The translations under genes and the position numbers were made by a program. The notes beneath the pieces were generated by a model that was not told the origin of the DNA, searched no databases, and saw only the letters and a program-made list of their open reading frames with translations. A DNA stretch of 64,000 nucleotides from Chelydra serpentina (taxonomy: Eukaryota; Chordata; Testudines; Chelydridae), in assembly GCA_037349315.1 (NCBI GenBank), contig JBAIAC010000130.1:62001-126000 (forward strand), written 5' to 3'. Position 1 is the first letter of the stretch. The number at the start of each line of letters is the position of its first letter. Positions 23,567-32,828 of the stretch are shown here, piece after piece.

Positions 23567-23787
23567 TCCTAGGCCAGGCTGCAGCCCAGCTTCAGGACTC
23601 AGAGGAAATGGAGCTCGCACCCCTACCTACAGGACTCCAGGCATGACCAGCCTTCTGGATCCATCGTCCCCCCTGGCGCTCAAGTCACAACAGCGAGCCG
23701 GCAAAAGACAGGCTCCCACGTCATTGGAGAGAGCAAGACGAAGCCTTGGAACACCCAGGAGTGTTAGGTGTCAAAAGAGCTGCCCCA

Positions 23788-23859
23788 AAGTCCCACCGAG
23801 ACTTGAACTCGGATTGCAGGATTCAAAGCCCTGAGTGTTGGCCCTTACACCATGGGACC
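23788..23859 (-). tRNA. tRNA-Gln(TTG)
   Basis: On the minus strand GGTCCCATGGTGTAA, the anticodon loop CTTTGAA with TTG, and the T arm CCGAG/CTCGG with loop TTCAAGT match tRNA-Gln. The acceptor GGTCCCA pairs with TGGGACT except for a terminal wobble. Length is 72 nt, and a TTTT run follows about 12 nt downstream. Its duplicate at 56638-56709 is degraded. Confidence 0.8.
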
Positions 23860-24156
23860 AAGGATGGTAATCTTGTGTTCGTCTGATTTCCGGTGTACAA
23901 GAGCCCGGGTGGACAATTTTTTGCCTCCCTTGCTCAAGGCTTCTATGGCTTCTCTGGCCAGCCCTGTATTTGCTCAACAAGTCGGCACACAGCGGTTTCC
24001 TGTAGACCCAGAAGCCTTTCTTCCTCCAGACTGTGAGGCCAGTGGGCATGGGAGAAAGTTGCCCCTTCAGTCCCAGGCAGAAAATGGCCCTTCCTAGGAA
24101 AGCCCAGGTCCTGAAAAGAAAAGGAATTTGATGATAGTAGGTACTGATCCTCCTTA

Positions 24157-24229
24157 CACCTGACCAGGGACATGAACCCTGGACCCTCAAATTAACAGTC
24201 TGATGCTCTACCCACTGAGCTAGCCAGGA
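24157..24229 (-). tRNA. tRNA-Lys body with GTT anticodon
   Basis: The body (GGCTAGCTCAGTGGGTAGAG, CATCAGACT...TTTGAGGGTCC, CAGGGTTCATG) follows tRNA-Lys, but the loop reads CTGTTAA, giving GTT, the Asn anticodon. The duplicate at 57031-57103 has the normal TTT, so the change probably arose here. The acceptor has one terminal mismatch and the B box carries an extra change (TTCATG). It may be a pseudogene. Confidence 0.65.
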
Positions 24230-24270
24230 ACACACAAAGAAAGTGCAAGTTTGGTGCAGAAGAGAAACTA

Positions 24271-25269
24271 GTCAAGAAAAAGAGGGCAGGAAACAATACA
24301 GAAAACTTGCTACTCTGGCTCCCTTAGCAGCCCTAGCCCCAGCCTGTTCCTCCATCTGGCGCCCAGAGGCCTTCTTCTTTTTCTAGTTAAATCTCAGATC
24401 CAGGAGAAAACACCGTTCGACAAAGAAAAACAAAATCACAGACAGAAATGCCATTGGGAATATAAATAAAGGACAATGCAATCCCCATCCCAGTCTGGTA
24501 TCCAGAGCTGGATTCGTTTTTGTGGGCCTGGCGCGAAACATATTTCTGGGCCCCCCCCTGTGGAATGAAGGGGCCAGGGGCAAGAGCACGGTGGGGCATG
24601 AACAGGGCGGGAAGGATTGGTCCCCAGCTGGAGCGAGGCAGGGGTCAGGGGCCAGATGAGCACAGTGGGACATGGCGGGAGGATTAGTCCCTGCTGACTG
24701 GAGCAAGGCAGGGGCCGGGTCAATAGCACAGTGGGGCGGGAGCTAGGGTTGGTCCCTGGAGCAAGGGAGGGGCTGGGGGTAAACTGCAAGCGCAGAAGGG
24801 CTGGGAAGTAGTAAACAGGATTCCCCCTCCCCACCCCTGCCCACATAGAGCGGGTACCTACCTTCTCCCTGGTTCTAGCCCATTCTCTGCGTCTCTCTCT
24901 GCACTGAGCTGAGGGTGGGGGTGCACTGAGCACAGGGCTGGGGGTGCAGGGTCTGGGAGGGAGTTAGGGGGCAGGAGCAGGCTGGGGGTTGGGGTGCAGG
25001 GTCTGGCCAGGAGCCAGGGTGAGGGAGGGGGCTCAGGGTTGGGGCAGGGGGTTGGGGTGTGGAGCGCTTACCTGACAGCAGCTCCCATTTGGTGAGAGGG
25101 GGGCAGGTTGGGATGTGGGGTGTGTGTGCAGGAGCTCCTGTCTGGTGGGGTGGGGTGTGTGAGGGGGGTGCATGAGTCAGAACATGGGGTGTGGGGGGCT
25201 GGTTATGTGTGGGGGTGCAGGAGTCAGGACTGGGAGATGGGGAGTGTGAGGGAGTGTAGGAGTCAGGGC
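24271..25269. other. No gene recognised; G-rich stretch
   Basis: From 24900 to 25260 the plus strand has many GGGG runs and short TG/GGGGTG motifs without a clean period. The open frames on the opposite strand are Pro/Ser/Thr-rich low complexity. No exon or RNA gene is seen. Confidence 0.4.
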
Positions 25270-25501
25270 ATGGGGCTGGGAATGTGATAGCTACCCACAA
25301 TGCACTGCTCTTCGGAGCGACGCAAGAGTTGCTAGAGTGGATGCGCTCTGGTGACACAAGGAGCAGAGTGTTTAATTAAAACCCTTCAACTAAAGCAGCG
25401 TAACTCTGTAGTGTGGACACAGCCTGAGAGTGAGACAAGACCCAGCTCCCCTTGACACCAAGGATACTCAGGGACTGAAACTAAAGAACCACAAGTTGCT
25501 C

Positions 25502-25583
25502 CGTAGTTGACAGGACTCAAACCTGTGCAGGGAAACCCCAATGGATTTCTAGCCCATCGCCTTCACCACTCGGCCACAACTAC
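25502..25583 (-). tRNA. tRNA-Ser(AGA)
   Basis: Minus-strand class II tRNA of 82 nt. Acceptor GTAGTTG/CAACTAC is fully paired, the A box is TGGCCGAGTGG, and the anticodon loop CTAGAAA gives AGA. The variable arm GGGGTTTCCC fits serine tRNA. The T loop has TTTGAGT, with a C to T change at a normally invariant position, and no TTTT follows nearby. Overall better preserved than its duplicates. Confidence 0.75.
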
Positions 25584-26046
25584 TTGCTTTGTGCAGTTTT
25601 CTCACTACACTCTAGTTCTGTTCTCACTGAGTGATCGTTTCCTCAGACCAGCTTCCACAACACACTCACTGCCGTGCCATTGTGTAAGTGTGTCCATGGC
25701 TGAACAGCAAGAATTCCTGCTCATTTCCCTGCTGGCTGGAGCATGATGAGAGTGTGTCTGTGGTTAATGATGTTGCTGTAGATGGTTTATTCCCTGCCTA
25801 GACAATTCAGACAGTCCCTTTCCCCATCCTATCCCCAGCACATCAGTGATGCTGATAGCAAGGGCAGGTTTTCTTTGGAGCACTGAGATTTTTGGGGGGA
25901 GTTGGTGGCTCCTTTCTTTCCTCACCCTGGAGTAAGCTCAGCTTTTTATTCCATCTTTGATGATTCATGGAATAACAACAGCAGCATGAAGAACGAGGAG
26001 ATGGAATATCTCACTGCCGGGGGAAAGGTGGCCACGTCCCTTCTAG

Positions 26047-26167
26047 GGTGACCAGATGTCCCGATTTTATAGGGACAGTCCCGATTTTTGGGTCTTTTTG
26101 TTATATAGGCTCCTATTACCCCCCACCCCCCGTCCTGATTTCTCACATTTGCTGTCTGGTCACCCTA
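26047..26167 (+). mobile_element. MITE, GGGTGACCAGA family, complete
   Basis: A 121-bp element with inverted ends AGGGTGACCAGA and TCTGGTCACCCT. The interior reads CCCGATTTTATAGGGACAGT and later GGCTCCTATTACCCCCCAC. It is bordered by TA on both sides, and the inverted paralogue near 12770 lacks it. Other copies are at 47607-47732, 5224-5301 (truncated) and 62849-63231. It has no coding capacity, and the superfamily is not certain. Confidence 0.8.
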
Positions 26168-26345
26168 CTCCCCTCTGTCTGACCATTGTCACTGCAGGAG
26201 AGAAGGTTTGTAAGGAATCGAATGCCCTGGCTCAGACAAGAGACACAGGAAGATTTTGCTGTCCATGTATCCGTGCAAAGGAACTTGTGTCACTGTGTGA
26301 AAACGAGGAGGGAATTGAAACACTCACACGGTGGTGCCGAAGGCA

Positions 26346-26755
26346 GCAGGGAACCCCCTAGGATGAGAATAGGAAATGTTCTCACGTAGCATGTTTCTTA
26401 CTTTGCCCATCTGTCAGTTTGATTATAATTGATGGAAATATGTTACCATTGGTTTGTGTGTTTACACAGAGATTGACATTAACCAACTAATACGTCCTTC
26501 TCCCCAGCCTGCCTAGTCTGCGGTGGGTGAGTTTAGAGGGACACGTTCACTCTCCCCAGTCCCCGTGCCAGGCCTGTGCTCTCCATGCTGCCCACTTCCC
26601 ACACTGCTGGGATCCTTCCCTGATCTCCCCCCAGACCTCTGCCCCCCACCCCCACTTCTGGGAGCCCCTCCCAGTACTGTCCATCTCCCCTGCTGGCAGG
26701 ATCCTGCCACCTTCCTTTCATTTCCTGCCTCCCCCTGAGCAAAAGCTCAGCACTA
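26346..26755. other. No gene recognised
   Basis: Short open frames on both strands near 26520-26740 have no recognisable domain. Nothing else is identified. Confidence 0.4.
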
Positions 26756-26827
26756 TTCCCACCCTGGGAATTGAGCCTAGGCCACGAGGGTGAAAACCAG
26801 GACTCCTGCCCACTAGACCACATGGGA
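26756..26827 (-). tRNA. tRNA-Glu(TTC)-like, degraded
   Basis: The 5' part TCCCATGTGGTCTAGTGG and loop TTTTCAC (anticodon TTC) match tRNA-Glu. However, the 3' side of the anticodon stem (CCTCG) no longer pairs well, the T loop reads CTCAATT instead of TTCGA, and the acceptor has a mismatch at its base. This is most likely a pseudogene. Confidence 0.55.
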
Positions 26828-27372
26828 CTGGGATCGCTCTGGGGTCTAAGAGCCGCTCCTAAGAGCAGCAGCGCTGCCCAGCGGGGCCAGCACCCAGCGC
26901 TGGATTAACCCTTCCCGTGCTGAGCTTCTCTCTCTCCATTCCCAGCACCTGTGATCAGGAACCAGAGATCGGGGCTCCCAGGTTCTCCACAGCCCAGGAC
27001 TGAGATTGGGACCCCCCCCATTGTGCGAGGTGCTGTACAAACCCTGGCCAACACCGGGACCACCAGGGGGGTCCCCTCAATGTCCCAGAGCCTCTGCTGC
27101 CCAAGTTCTCCTGACGCCCCCGGGATCCACCCCTCCCCCTCCTGTAAAACACCCACCTTTCCCCACAGCCCTTCTTTCCCTGCCCCGCACTTTGCTGGCT
27201 CACCCTGGGCCCAGCTCCTCCCCCCTCCCCCAGGTGAAGCACAGATGGAGGCAACATCGGCCCCTGGAGACAGCCACAGTGAGCGCTGCAGCCCCCCCGG
27301 GGGGATTTGCAGACACAGGAAGGGAGCAGCTGGGAGCGGTGGGGGCTGGGAAGGAGGGAGGAGCCGGAGCAG
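26828..27372. other. GC-rich lead-in to the GC-box array; no gene recognised
   Basis: Open frames run through this stretch on both strands into the array but have no recognisable domain or exon boundary. Confidence 0.4.
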
Positions 27373-27885
27373 CTCCTGGGGGCGGGGCTCTGGCACAGCT
27401 CGGGGGCGGGGCAGCTCCTGGGGGCGGGGCTCTGGCTCCATTGTGAGCCGGGGCGAGGCAGGTCCTGGGGGCGGGGCTCTGGCACAGCCCGGGGGCGGGG
27501 CAGCTCCTGGGGGCATGGCTCTGGCACAGCCCGGGGGCCGGGCAGCTCCTGGGGGCGGGGCTCTGGCCCCATTGTGAGCCGGGGGCGGGGCATCTCCTGG
27601 GGGCGGGGCTCTGGCTCCATTGTGAGCCGGGGGCGGGGCAGCTCCAGGGGGCGGGGCTCTGGCACAGCCCAGGGGCGGGGCAGCTCCTGGGGGCGGGGCT
27701 CTGGTTCCATTGTGAGCAGGGGGCGGGGCAGCTCCTGGGGGCGGGGCTCTGGCTCCATTGTGAGACAGGGGGTGGGGCATCACCTGGGGGCGGGGCTCTG
27801 GCAAAGCCCGGGAGCGGGGCAGCTCCTGGGGGCGGGGCTCTGGTTCCATTGGGAGCCGGGGGCGGGGCTTAGCAGCGGCTCCCTG
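27373..27885. repeat. GC-box minisatellite, about 11 units of roughly 42-48 bp
   Basis: Each unit contains CTCCTGGGGGCGGGGCTCTG, then either GCACAGCCCGGGGGCGGGGC or CTCCATTGTGAGCCGGGGGC. Thus nearly every unit holds two GGGGCGGGG GC boxes, the Sp1/KLF-type site. CpG density is high. Frames are open on both strands because the unit lacks stops, and they encode repetitive Gly/Trp- or Pro/Arg-rich peptides. I treat these as non-coding. Confidence 0.85.
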
Positions 27886-28082
27886 GGGGAGTCCCGTGTG
27901 TGCCAGCATCGCTGGTGGCAGTTGTCCAGGAGGGACAGAGCCTGGGGCCAGGGTGTTCCCCTGTGTGGGGCCGGGGGCGGCGGGGGGACGAGCTGGAGCT
28001 GTGGGCGGGGGAAGGTCAGTGGGACACGTGGGGGGTGGAGCGTCCCCTGGGAGCCAGGAAAGTCCGGGGGGGAGAAGAAAGT

Positions 28083-28233
28083 GTCAGTGTGTGTGTGTGT
28101 GTCAGTGTGTGTGTGTGTGTCAGTGTGTGTGTGTTACTGAGTGTGTGTGTTACTGTGTGTGTGTGTCAGTGTGTGTGTGTTACTGTGTGTGTGTGTTACT
28201 GTGTGTGTGTCTGTGTGTGTGTGTGGCGCTGTT
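28083..28233. repeat. Interrupted (TG)n microsatellite
   Basis: Runs of TG are broken regularly by CAG or TTAC (GTGTGTCAGTGTGTG and GTGTGTTACTGTGTG), giving a periodic pattern of about 16-24 bp. It gives Cys/Val-rich open frames that are not genes. Confidence 0.9.
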
Positions 28234-28669
28234 TTCATCCTTGTGCCACGTCCCTCTCACACACTGATCACAATTCTCTCTCCGCTTCTTCCCCTTTGCT
28301 CTCCCCTCACCACATGTGGCTACAAAAATCCTACAATGACGGACTCTCCCGTCTCTTCTTTTGCCCCATTTCCTCCATCAGTCTCCAACGGCCATTTACA
28401 TTCTCCCCAGATTTGGGATGTTTCCCCCCCCCCAGCTTATCTGCAGCCCTTTGTCCTTGTTCGGGAGGGAAATTGCTGCCCCGAGTCACTCCCCAAAGGG
28501 GGTCGGGGTTGGGGGGGCTGTTTGGGGAGCCCCGAGACGTGGCTGCCTCTGGGGTGGCGATGGGGCGGCTGTTCTCTGCCAGCAAGAGGCTTGGCTGGGG
28601 CCCAGGAGGGAACAGGGGGAGCCGGTGTCCCCTATGGAGCCTGCCCAGCCCCTTTGCTTCTGCTCCTTT
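28234..28669. other. No gene recognised
   Basis: Spacer between the microsatellite and the third copy of the zinc-finger leader. No exon or repeat is identified. Confidence 0.4.
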
Positions 28670-28890
28670 CTAGCATTTCCTTCAGAGACTGTATTACTGG
28701 GGAGGCTGGAAAATGTCTCTGGGCTGAGCCCCGGCAGGAGGGGCCAGGTCCCCACTGTAGTAAAGAGACGAAGTGTTTCCCCAGCATGGCAGAATGTCGG
28801 GTGTGTGTCTGCAGGGAAAGGGCCTGGGGGGATCGTGACGTGAAATTAACTAAACCCTGTTCTGCAAACCCCACAACTTTCTCCTCTCGC
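28670..28890 (+). repeat. Third copy of the zinc-finger leader region, truncated
   Basis: This matches 47092-47335 and, inverted, about 980-1120. Shared motifs include AAAATGTCTCTG, AGCATGGCAGA and GTGTCTGCAGGGAAA...GCCTGGGG. It stops before the first coding exon and is joined to the 57-bp satellite, so only leader or upstream sequence was carried here. Confidence 0.65.
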
Positions 28891-28910
28891 CCCGCCCCCA
28901 ACGAGTAAGC

Positions 28911-29556
28911 GACAGTGACACCGGGTGGCCAAGTGGGGTAACGCACACAGCGTCTCTCTCAGAGAGCGACAGTGACACCGGGTGGCCACGTGGGGTAATG
29001 CACACAGCATCTCTCTCAGAGAGCAACAGTGACACCGGGTGGCCACATGGGGTAATGCACACAGCGTCTCTCTCAGAGAGCAACAGTGACACCGGGTGGC
29101 CACGTGGGTTAACACACACAGCGTCTCTCTCAGAGAGCAACAGCGACACCGGGTGGCCACGTGGGGTAATGCACACAGCGTCTCTCTCAGAGAGCAACAG
29201 TGACACCGGGTGGCCACATGGGGTAATGCACACAGCATCTCTCTCAGAGAGCAACAGTGACACCGGGTATCCACGTGGGGTAACGCACACAGCGTCTCTC
29301 TCAGAGAGCGACAGTGACACCGGGTGGCCACGTGGGGTAATGCACACAGCGTCTCTCTCAGAGAGCAACAGTGACACCGGGTGGCCACGTGGGGTAACGC
29401 ACACAGCATCTCTCTCAGAGAGCAACAGTGACACTGGGTGGCCACGTGGGGTAACGCACACAGCGTCTCTCTCAGAGAGCAACAGTGACACTGGGTGGCC
29501 ACGTGGGGTAATGCACACAGCATCTCTCAGAGAGCAACAGCGACACCAGGTGGTTT
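28911..29556 (+). repeat. 57-bp satellite, about 11 units, each with an E-box
   Basis: Units repeat at exactly 57 bp (for example AGTGACACCGGGTGGCC at 28914, 28971, 29028), and the last is 2 bp short. Each contains CCACGTGGGG (E-box CACGTG in about 8 of 11 units), GTAATGCACACAGCGTCTC and TCTCTCAGAGAGC, a near-palindrome. Because 57 is a multiple of three and the unit lacks stops, both strands have long frames with a 19-residue period. I regard these as artefacts. A larger inverted array is at 54727-55806. Confidence 0.92.
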
Positions 29557-30100
29557 ACCTCCCATACCGGGTGGAGAAGCTGGAGAAAGTGGTGGCAGGT
29601 CTGCGATGGGTCAGCTGGTAGCAGGGCCGGCTCCAGGCACCAACAAAACAAGCTGGTGCTTGGGGCAGCAAGTTTCTAGGGGCGGCATTCTGGCACATTC
29701 TAAAAATGTGCCCCGGCCACCCTAGCTCACCTCTGCTGCCACCGGAGGGGGAGATCCCCAGCGGCCGCAGCAGCGTGCGAACCAGCTGATTCGCGCGCCA
29801 CTGCTCCCCCTCCCTCCTAGGCTTGAGAGCCTGGGGGAGGAGGCAGGGCTGGGGATTTGGGGAAGGGGTGGAGTTGAGGCGGGGGTGGGGTAAGAAAAAA
29901 ACGGGAGGGGGGGGTGCGGTCAAATTTGTTTTTGCTTGGGGCGGCAAAAATCCTAGAGCCGGCCCTGGCTGGTAGAGCAAAGACCTGGAACCGGCTCCCA
30001 GGAAGTCATCCTTATGTCACCCTTGTGACTCCAGCTTGACGGAGAGCTTCTTTCCCTTCCCCTCGCTGAGAAAGAGCAAGAGAAGAAAGATCACCCGCAT
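29557..30100. repeat. Flank of 57-bp array, inverted partner of 54535-54731
   Basis: After removal of the transposon at 29622-29967, this sequence matches the reverse complement of 54535-54731. Shared motifs include GGAGAAGCTGGAGAAAGTGG and CTTGTGACTCCAGCTTGA. The duplicated unit is therefore satellite plus flank, in opposite orientation 25 kb away. Confidence 0.75.
29622..29967. mobile_element. hAT-type MITE with 8-bp target duplication and empty site in paralogue
   Basis: The 346-bp element has inverted ends CAGGGCCGGCTCCAGG and (reverse complement of the right end) CAGGGCCGGCTCTAGG. It is flanked by GCTGGTAG at 29614-29621 and 29968-29975. The inverted paralogue near 54675 reads a single GGCTGGTAGAGC with no insert. 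An 8-bp duplication and CAGGG ends are typical of hAT elements. The interior has no transposase. Confidence 0.9.
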
Positions 30101-30396
30101 GGGCCCACTGGGTTCACAAGCCCACGCTGCTTTTCTGTGCTGGGGAGCGTGAAATGAGGGACTCGTGGCAGGTAATGCCACTCCTGCATTTCCAGTATAC
30201 AAGCCCAAAGATCATGCTAAAGCCTGGGGTTCAACTATCCATCCATCCCAGTATCCTGTCCACCGACAGTGGCCAATGCCAGGTAACCCGGAGTGAGTGG
30301 ACCTAACAGGTAATGATCAAGTGATCTCTCTCCTGCCATCCATCACCCCCCCTCTGACAAACAGAGGCTAAGGACACCATTTCTTACCCATTCTGG

Positions 30397-31250
30397 CTAA
30401 TAGCCATTAATGGACTTAACCTCCATGAATTTATCCAGTTCTCTTTTAAACCCTGTTATAGTCCTAGCCTTCACAGCCTCCTCAGGCAAGGAGTTCCACA
30501 GGTTGACTGTGCGCTGTGTGAAGAGGAACTTCCTTGTATTTGTTTTAAACCTGCTGCCCACTAATTTCATTGGGTGGCCCCTAGTTCTTTCATTATGAGA
30601 ACAAGTAAATAACTTTTCCTTATTCACTTCCTCCACACCACTCATAATTTTATAGACCTCTATCATACCCCCCTTAGTCTCCTCTTTTCCAAGCTAAAAA
30701 GTCCTAGCCCCTTTAATCTCTCCTCATATGGGACCCGTTCCAGACCCCTAATCATTTTAGTTGCTCTTCTCTGAACTTTTTCTAATGCCAGTATATCCTT
30801 TTTGAGATGAGACTACAATTGTACGCAGTATTCAAGATGTGGGCACACTATGGATTTGTATAGGGGCAGGAAGATATTCTCCATCTTATTCTCTATCCCT
30901 TTTTAATGATTCCTAACATCACGTTTGCTTTTTTGACTGCCGCTGCACACTGCATGGACATCTTTAGAGAACTATCCACGATGACTCCAAGATCTTTTTC
31001 CTGATTAGTTGTAGCTAAATTAGCCCCCATCATATAGTATGTATAGTTGGGGTTATTTTTTTCCAATGTGCATTACTTTACATTTATCCACATTAAATGT
31101 CATTTGCCATTTCATTGCCCAATCATTTAGTTTTGTGAGATCTTTTTGTAGTTCTTCACAGTCTGCTTTGGTCTTAACTATCTTGAGCAGCTTAGTATCA
31201 TCTAAACGAAAATAAGAAAGAAAAACTTGTAGCACCTTAGAGACTAACAA
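30397..31250 (-). pseudogene. CR1 reverse transcriptase, C-terminal half, broken
   Basis: Two open pieces (about 31053-31250 and 30397-30666, minus strand) encode the thumb-side and C-terminal part of CR1 ORF2. Motifs are FNVDKCKVMHIGKK, then [20 protein letters not shown] and [19 protein letters not shown]. Frames between them are interrupted. ORF2 normally provides an endonuclease and reverse transcriptase for target-primed insertion. The endonuclease and the catalytic YADD-type part are missing here. Confidence 0.8.
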
Positions 31251-32542
31251 ATTTATTTCAGCATAAGCTTTTGTGGGTTAATACCCACTTCATTGGATGC
31301 ATGGAATGAAACACACTGCAGACAGACATTTATACAGTCAGAGAAACATGATGGTCCAGGTGTATAGACCAATCTTAAGAGGCTAATTAGTTGAGAGGAA
31401 ACATGACAGCAGGGGAAGAAAAAGCTTTTGAAGTGATAAACAAGATGGTCACACAGGTGTGAATGAGGATCGTTAACTTAAGGGAAATAGATTCAATTAA
31501 CATAATGGCCGAGCCATTCCAAATCTCGATTTAATCCGGAGGCAACGCAATCTAGTTTGCATATCAATTCGAGTTCAATAGTTTCTCTTTGAAGTCTGCT
31601 TTTGGAGTTAATCTGTCGCAACACTGCTATCCTCAAATCTGTCACTGAGTGATCAGGGAGGTTGAAGTGTTCTCCTACTGGTTTTTGAATGTTATGATTC
31701 CTGATGTCAGATTTATGTCCATTTATTCTTTTGCGTAGAGACTGTCCGGTTTGGCCAATGTACATGGGAGAGGGGCATTGCTGGCACATGATGGCATATA
31801 TCACATTGGTAGCTGTGCAGGTGAATGAGCCCCTGATGGCGTGGCGGATGTGATTAGGCCCTGTGATGGTATCACTTGAATCGATATGTTGACAGAGTTG
31901 GCATCGGGCTTTGTTGCAAGGATAGGTTCCTGGGTTGGTGTTTTTGTTGTATGGTGTGTGGTTGCTGGTGAGTATTTGCTTCAGGTTGGGGGGCTGTCTG
32001 TAAGCGAGGATTGGTCTGTCCCCCAAGATCTGTGAGAGTGAGGGATCATCTTTTAGGATAGGTTGTAGATCTTTGATGATGCGCTGGAGAGGTTTTAGTT
32101 GGGGGCTAAAGGTGACGGCTAGTGGTGTTCTGTTATTTTCTTTTTTGGGCCTGTCTTGTAGTAGGTGACTCCTGGGTACTCTTTTGGCCCTGTCGATCTG
32201 TTTTTTCACTTCAGCAGGTGGGTATTGTAGTTGTAAGAATGCTTGATAGAGATCTTGTAGGTGTTTGTCTCTGTCTGAGGGATAGGAGCAAATGCGGTTG
32301 TATCTTAGAGCTTGGCGGTAAACAATGGATCATGTGGTGTGTCCAGGATGGAAGCTGGAAGCATGTAGGTAAGTATAGCGGTCAGTAGGTTTCCGGTATA
32401 GGGTGGTGTTAATGTGACCATCACTTATTAGCACAGTGGTGTCTAGGAAATGGACCGCTTGTGTGGACTGGTCTAGGCTGAGGTTGATGGTGGGATGGAA
32501 ATTGTTGAAATCATGGTGGAATTCCTCAAGGGCTTCTTTTCC
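31208..32542 (-). mobile_element. Penelope-like retroelement, 5' truncated, inserted in CR1
   Basis: This minus-strand segment contains the end of a Penelope-type reverse transcriptase (32330-32542: [20 protein letters not shown], then [17 protein letters not shown]), a TGA at 32327-32329, and a C-terminal GIY-YIG region (31493-32209). The 3' untranslated part ends with AAACTTGTAGCACCTTAGAG as seen on the plus strand, a common end in turtle genomes. CR1 coding sequence resumes on each side, so the element landed in CR1. No clear target duplication is visible. Confidence 0.85.
31493..32209 (-). pseudogene. GIY-YIG endonuclease region of Penelope-like element
   Basis: The 238-residue open region includes a zinc-binding-like CNKARCQLCQHI, then the GIY-YIG core NVIYAIMCQQC...MYIGQTG, and RKRINGHKSDIRNHN. 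It ends near GLNRDLEWLGHYVN, a normal C-terminus for the family. In Penelope-like elements this domain makes the target-site cut. The GIY motif appears as VIY and YIG as YIG. The frame is continuous with the upstream RT piece apart from one TGA, so a single stop separates the two domains. Confidence 0.87.
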
Positions 32543-32746
32543 ATTTGCCATCTCACTGTTTACCCCTTCTTCCAAATCATTTATGAATAAGTTGAATAGG
32601 ATTGGTCCTAGGACTGACCCTTGGGGAACACCAGTAGTTACCCCTCTCCATTGTGAAAATTTACCATTTATTCCTACCCTTTGGTCTCTCATTGTACCAA
32701 GAGGGGAGATGGTTGCTTCTAAAGGACAGAGAAGATTAAAATCATC

Positions 32747-32828
32747 CGATGAGGATGGGATTCGAACCCATGCATGCAAAGCACAATGGATTAGCAGTCC
32801 ATCACCTTAACCACTCGGCCACCTCATC
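32747..32828 (-). tRNA. tRNA-Ser(GCT)
   Basis: A well-formed 82-nt class II tRNA. Acceptor GATGAGG/CCTCATC is fully paired, the A box is TGGCCGAGTGG, loop CTGCTAA gives GCT, the variable arm is TGTGCTTTGCATGCA, and the B box GGTTCGAATCC is perfect. A TTTT run lies about six bases downstream. It is probably the best-preserved tRNA gene in the window. A CR1 element begins about 50 bp downstream. Confidence 0.92.

Larger units (their letters stand above)
23567..24270 (+). repeat. Segmental duplication with tRNA pair, copy 1 (partner 56067-57140)
   Basis: This block matches 56067-57140 directly. Both copies contain a tRNA-Gln-type and then a tRNA-Lys-type sequence on the minus strand. The partner has an extra 342-bp transposon at 56268-56609. 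Here the empty site (CCAGGAGTGTTAGG) is visible near 23755-23768. Confidence 0.8.
25270..26345 (-). repeat. Segmental duplication, inverted partner of 12605-13590
   Basis: The reverse complement aligns with 12605-13590 across most of its length. Differences include a MITE insertion at 26047-26167 and a better preserved tRNA-Ser gene here. Confidence 0.75.
30237..32700 (-). mobile_element. CR1 LINE, 5' truncated, split by a Penelope-like insertion
   Basis: The minus strand carries CR1 reverse-transcriptase sequence in two parts, 32543-32700 and 30237-31207, separated by a Penelope-like element. The first part shows [19 protein letters not shown] and [11 protein letters not shown]. The second shows DDTKLLKIVKTKADCEELQK, DLTKLNDWAMKWQMTFNVDK, and later a C-terminal region with [14 protein letters not shown]. 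The 5' end lies near 32700, close to a tRNA-Ser gene at 32747. The extreme 3' end is diverged or lost near 30237. Confidence 0.88.

Noticed and set aside
26905..28140. Long Pro/Arg or Gly/Trp frames over the GC-box region
   Set aside because: Repeat-derived, on both strands, no exon boundaries or known domain.
28911..29556. CRISPR-like regular repetition
   Set aside because: Units are contiguous with no unique spacers, and the context is vertebrate.
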